NCBI GenBank assembly: GCA_030627905.1
Contig: DAOVRZ010000093.1
Span: forward strand, 1-24,432
Length of the DNA stretch: 24,432 bases
Source: JAGMES01 sp023128035
GTDB lineage: Bacteria; Bacillota; Halanaerobiia; DY22613
Direction: 5' to 3'
Every line of letters starts with the position of its first letter. Position 1 is the stretch's first letter. Shown here piece after piece: positions 24,326-24,432 of the stretch. The notes under the pieces were generated by a model. The model was not told the DNA's origin and searched no databases. It worked only from the letters and a program-made list of their open reading frames with translations. The translations under genes and the position numbers were made by a program.

Positions 24326-24432
24326 AGCTTTTGACTGGTTAGTTACTGCCGCCTTTATTGCAGTAAAAGCATCGATTTTATGTTTATTAGCAGTTCCGAT
24401 ATAAGACATAATTGTTGCGAATGTATCAGCGC
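24311..24432 (-). mobile_element. C-terminal end of an IS66-like transposase, running off the window
   Basis: The minus strand reads ...FATIMSYIGTANKHKIDAFT AIKAA... and stops at 24311. This resembles the short C-terminal segment of IS66-family transposases (SLIETAKxNGxxxFxALK). Only 40 codons are visible and no terminal inverted repeat can be verified, so the family is tentative. Confidence 0.45.

Overview
The window is AT-rich, and all confident genes carry strong AGGAGG-type ribosome binding sites. It looks like a diderm member of the Firmicutes, most like Halanaerobiales or relatives. The evidence is an ExbB-ExbD-TonB operon next to a single-SLH-domain envelope protein, together with SleB-like, SpoIID-like, CadA/CadC and topoisomerase genes of clostridial flavour. 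The lineage is inferred from gene content, not from a search.

Bases 1-3797 are a defence or toxin-antitoxin island with two RnlA/RnlB (RNase LS) modules in tandem. In the first, rnlA is cut by what looks like the 3' end of a group II intron; its HEPN-type 3' exon and an intact rnlB follow. The second runs RNase H (viroplasmin-like N-terminus plus an extra C-terminal domain), a decayed rnlA with a frameshift and an internal deletion, and an intact rnlB. RNase HI is the known stimulator of E. coli RnlA, so the linkage is meaningful. Bases 3800-5760 are a graveyard: a truncated Rhs fragment and a GNAT acetyltransferase pseudogene with several lesions.

Bases 5997-11932 are an envelope region. 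They hold exbB, exbD, a tonB with 27 Pro-Glu dipeptides, a secreted protein with a cohesin-like C-terminus, a small SLH/coiled-coil/membrane-tail protein, and a SleB-type cell wall hydrolase. Next come a cold-shock protein with a consensus promoter, a small RHH-like protein, and a divergent type IIA topoisomerase pair (parC minus strand, parE plus strand). These are followed by a TPR-SpoIID protein, a metal-regulated cadA-cadC operon with a clear ArsR/SmtB operator, and a terminal cluster: a frameshifted thioredoxin-like membrane protein, a 35-codon secreted peptide gene, a 36-codon membrane peptide gene, and the edge of an IS66-like transposase.

The most unusual structure is a pair of long foldback elements (13076-13190 and 20325-20470). 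They share a conserved asymmetric core, but each copy is enclosed by perfectly complementary arms of a completely different sequence (21 and 31 bp). Both lie 25-27 nt beyond a stop codon, in the same orientation relative to the upstream gene (parC and the SpoIID-like gene). A second repeat family, 114 bp with two hairpins, follows tonB and parE, with a possible divergent third copy at 11109-11219.
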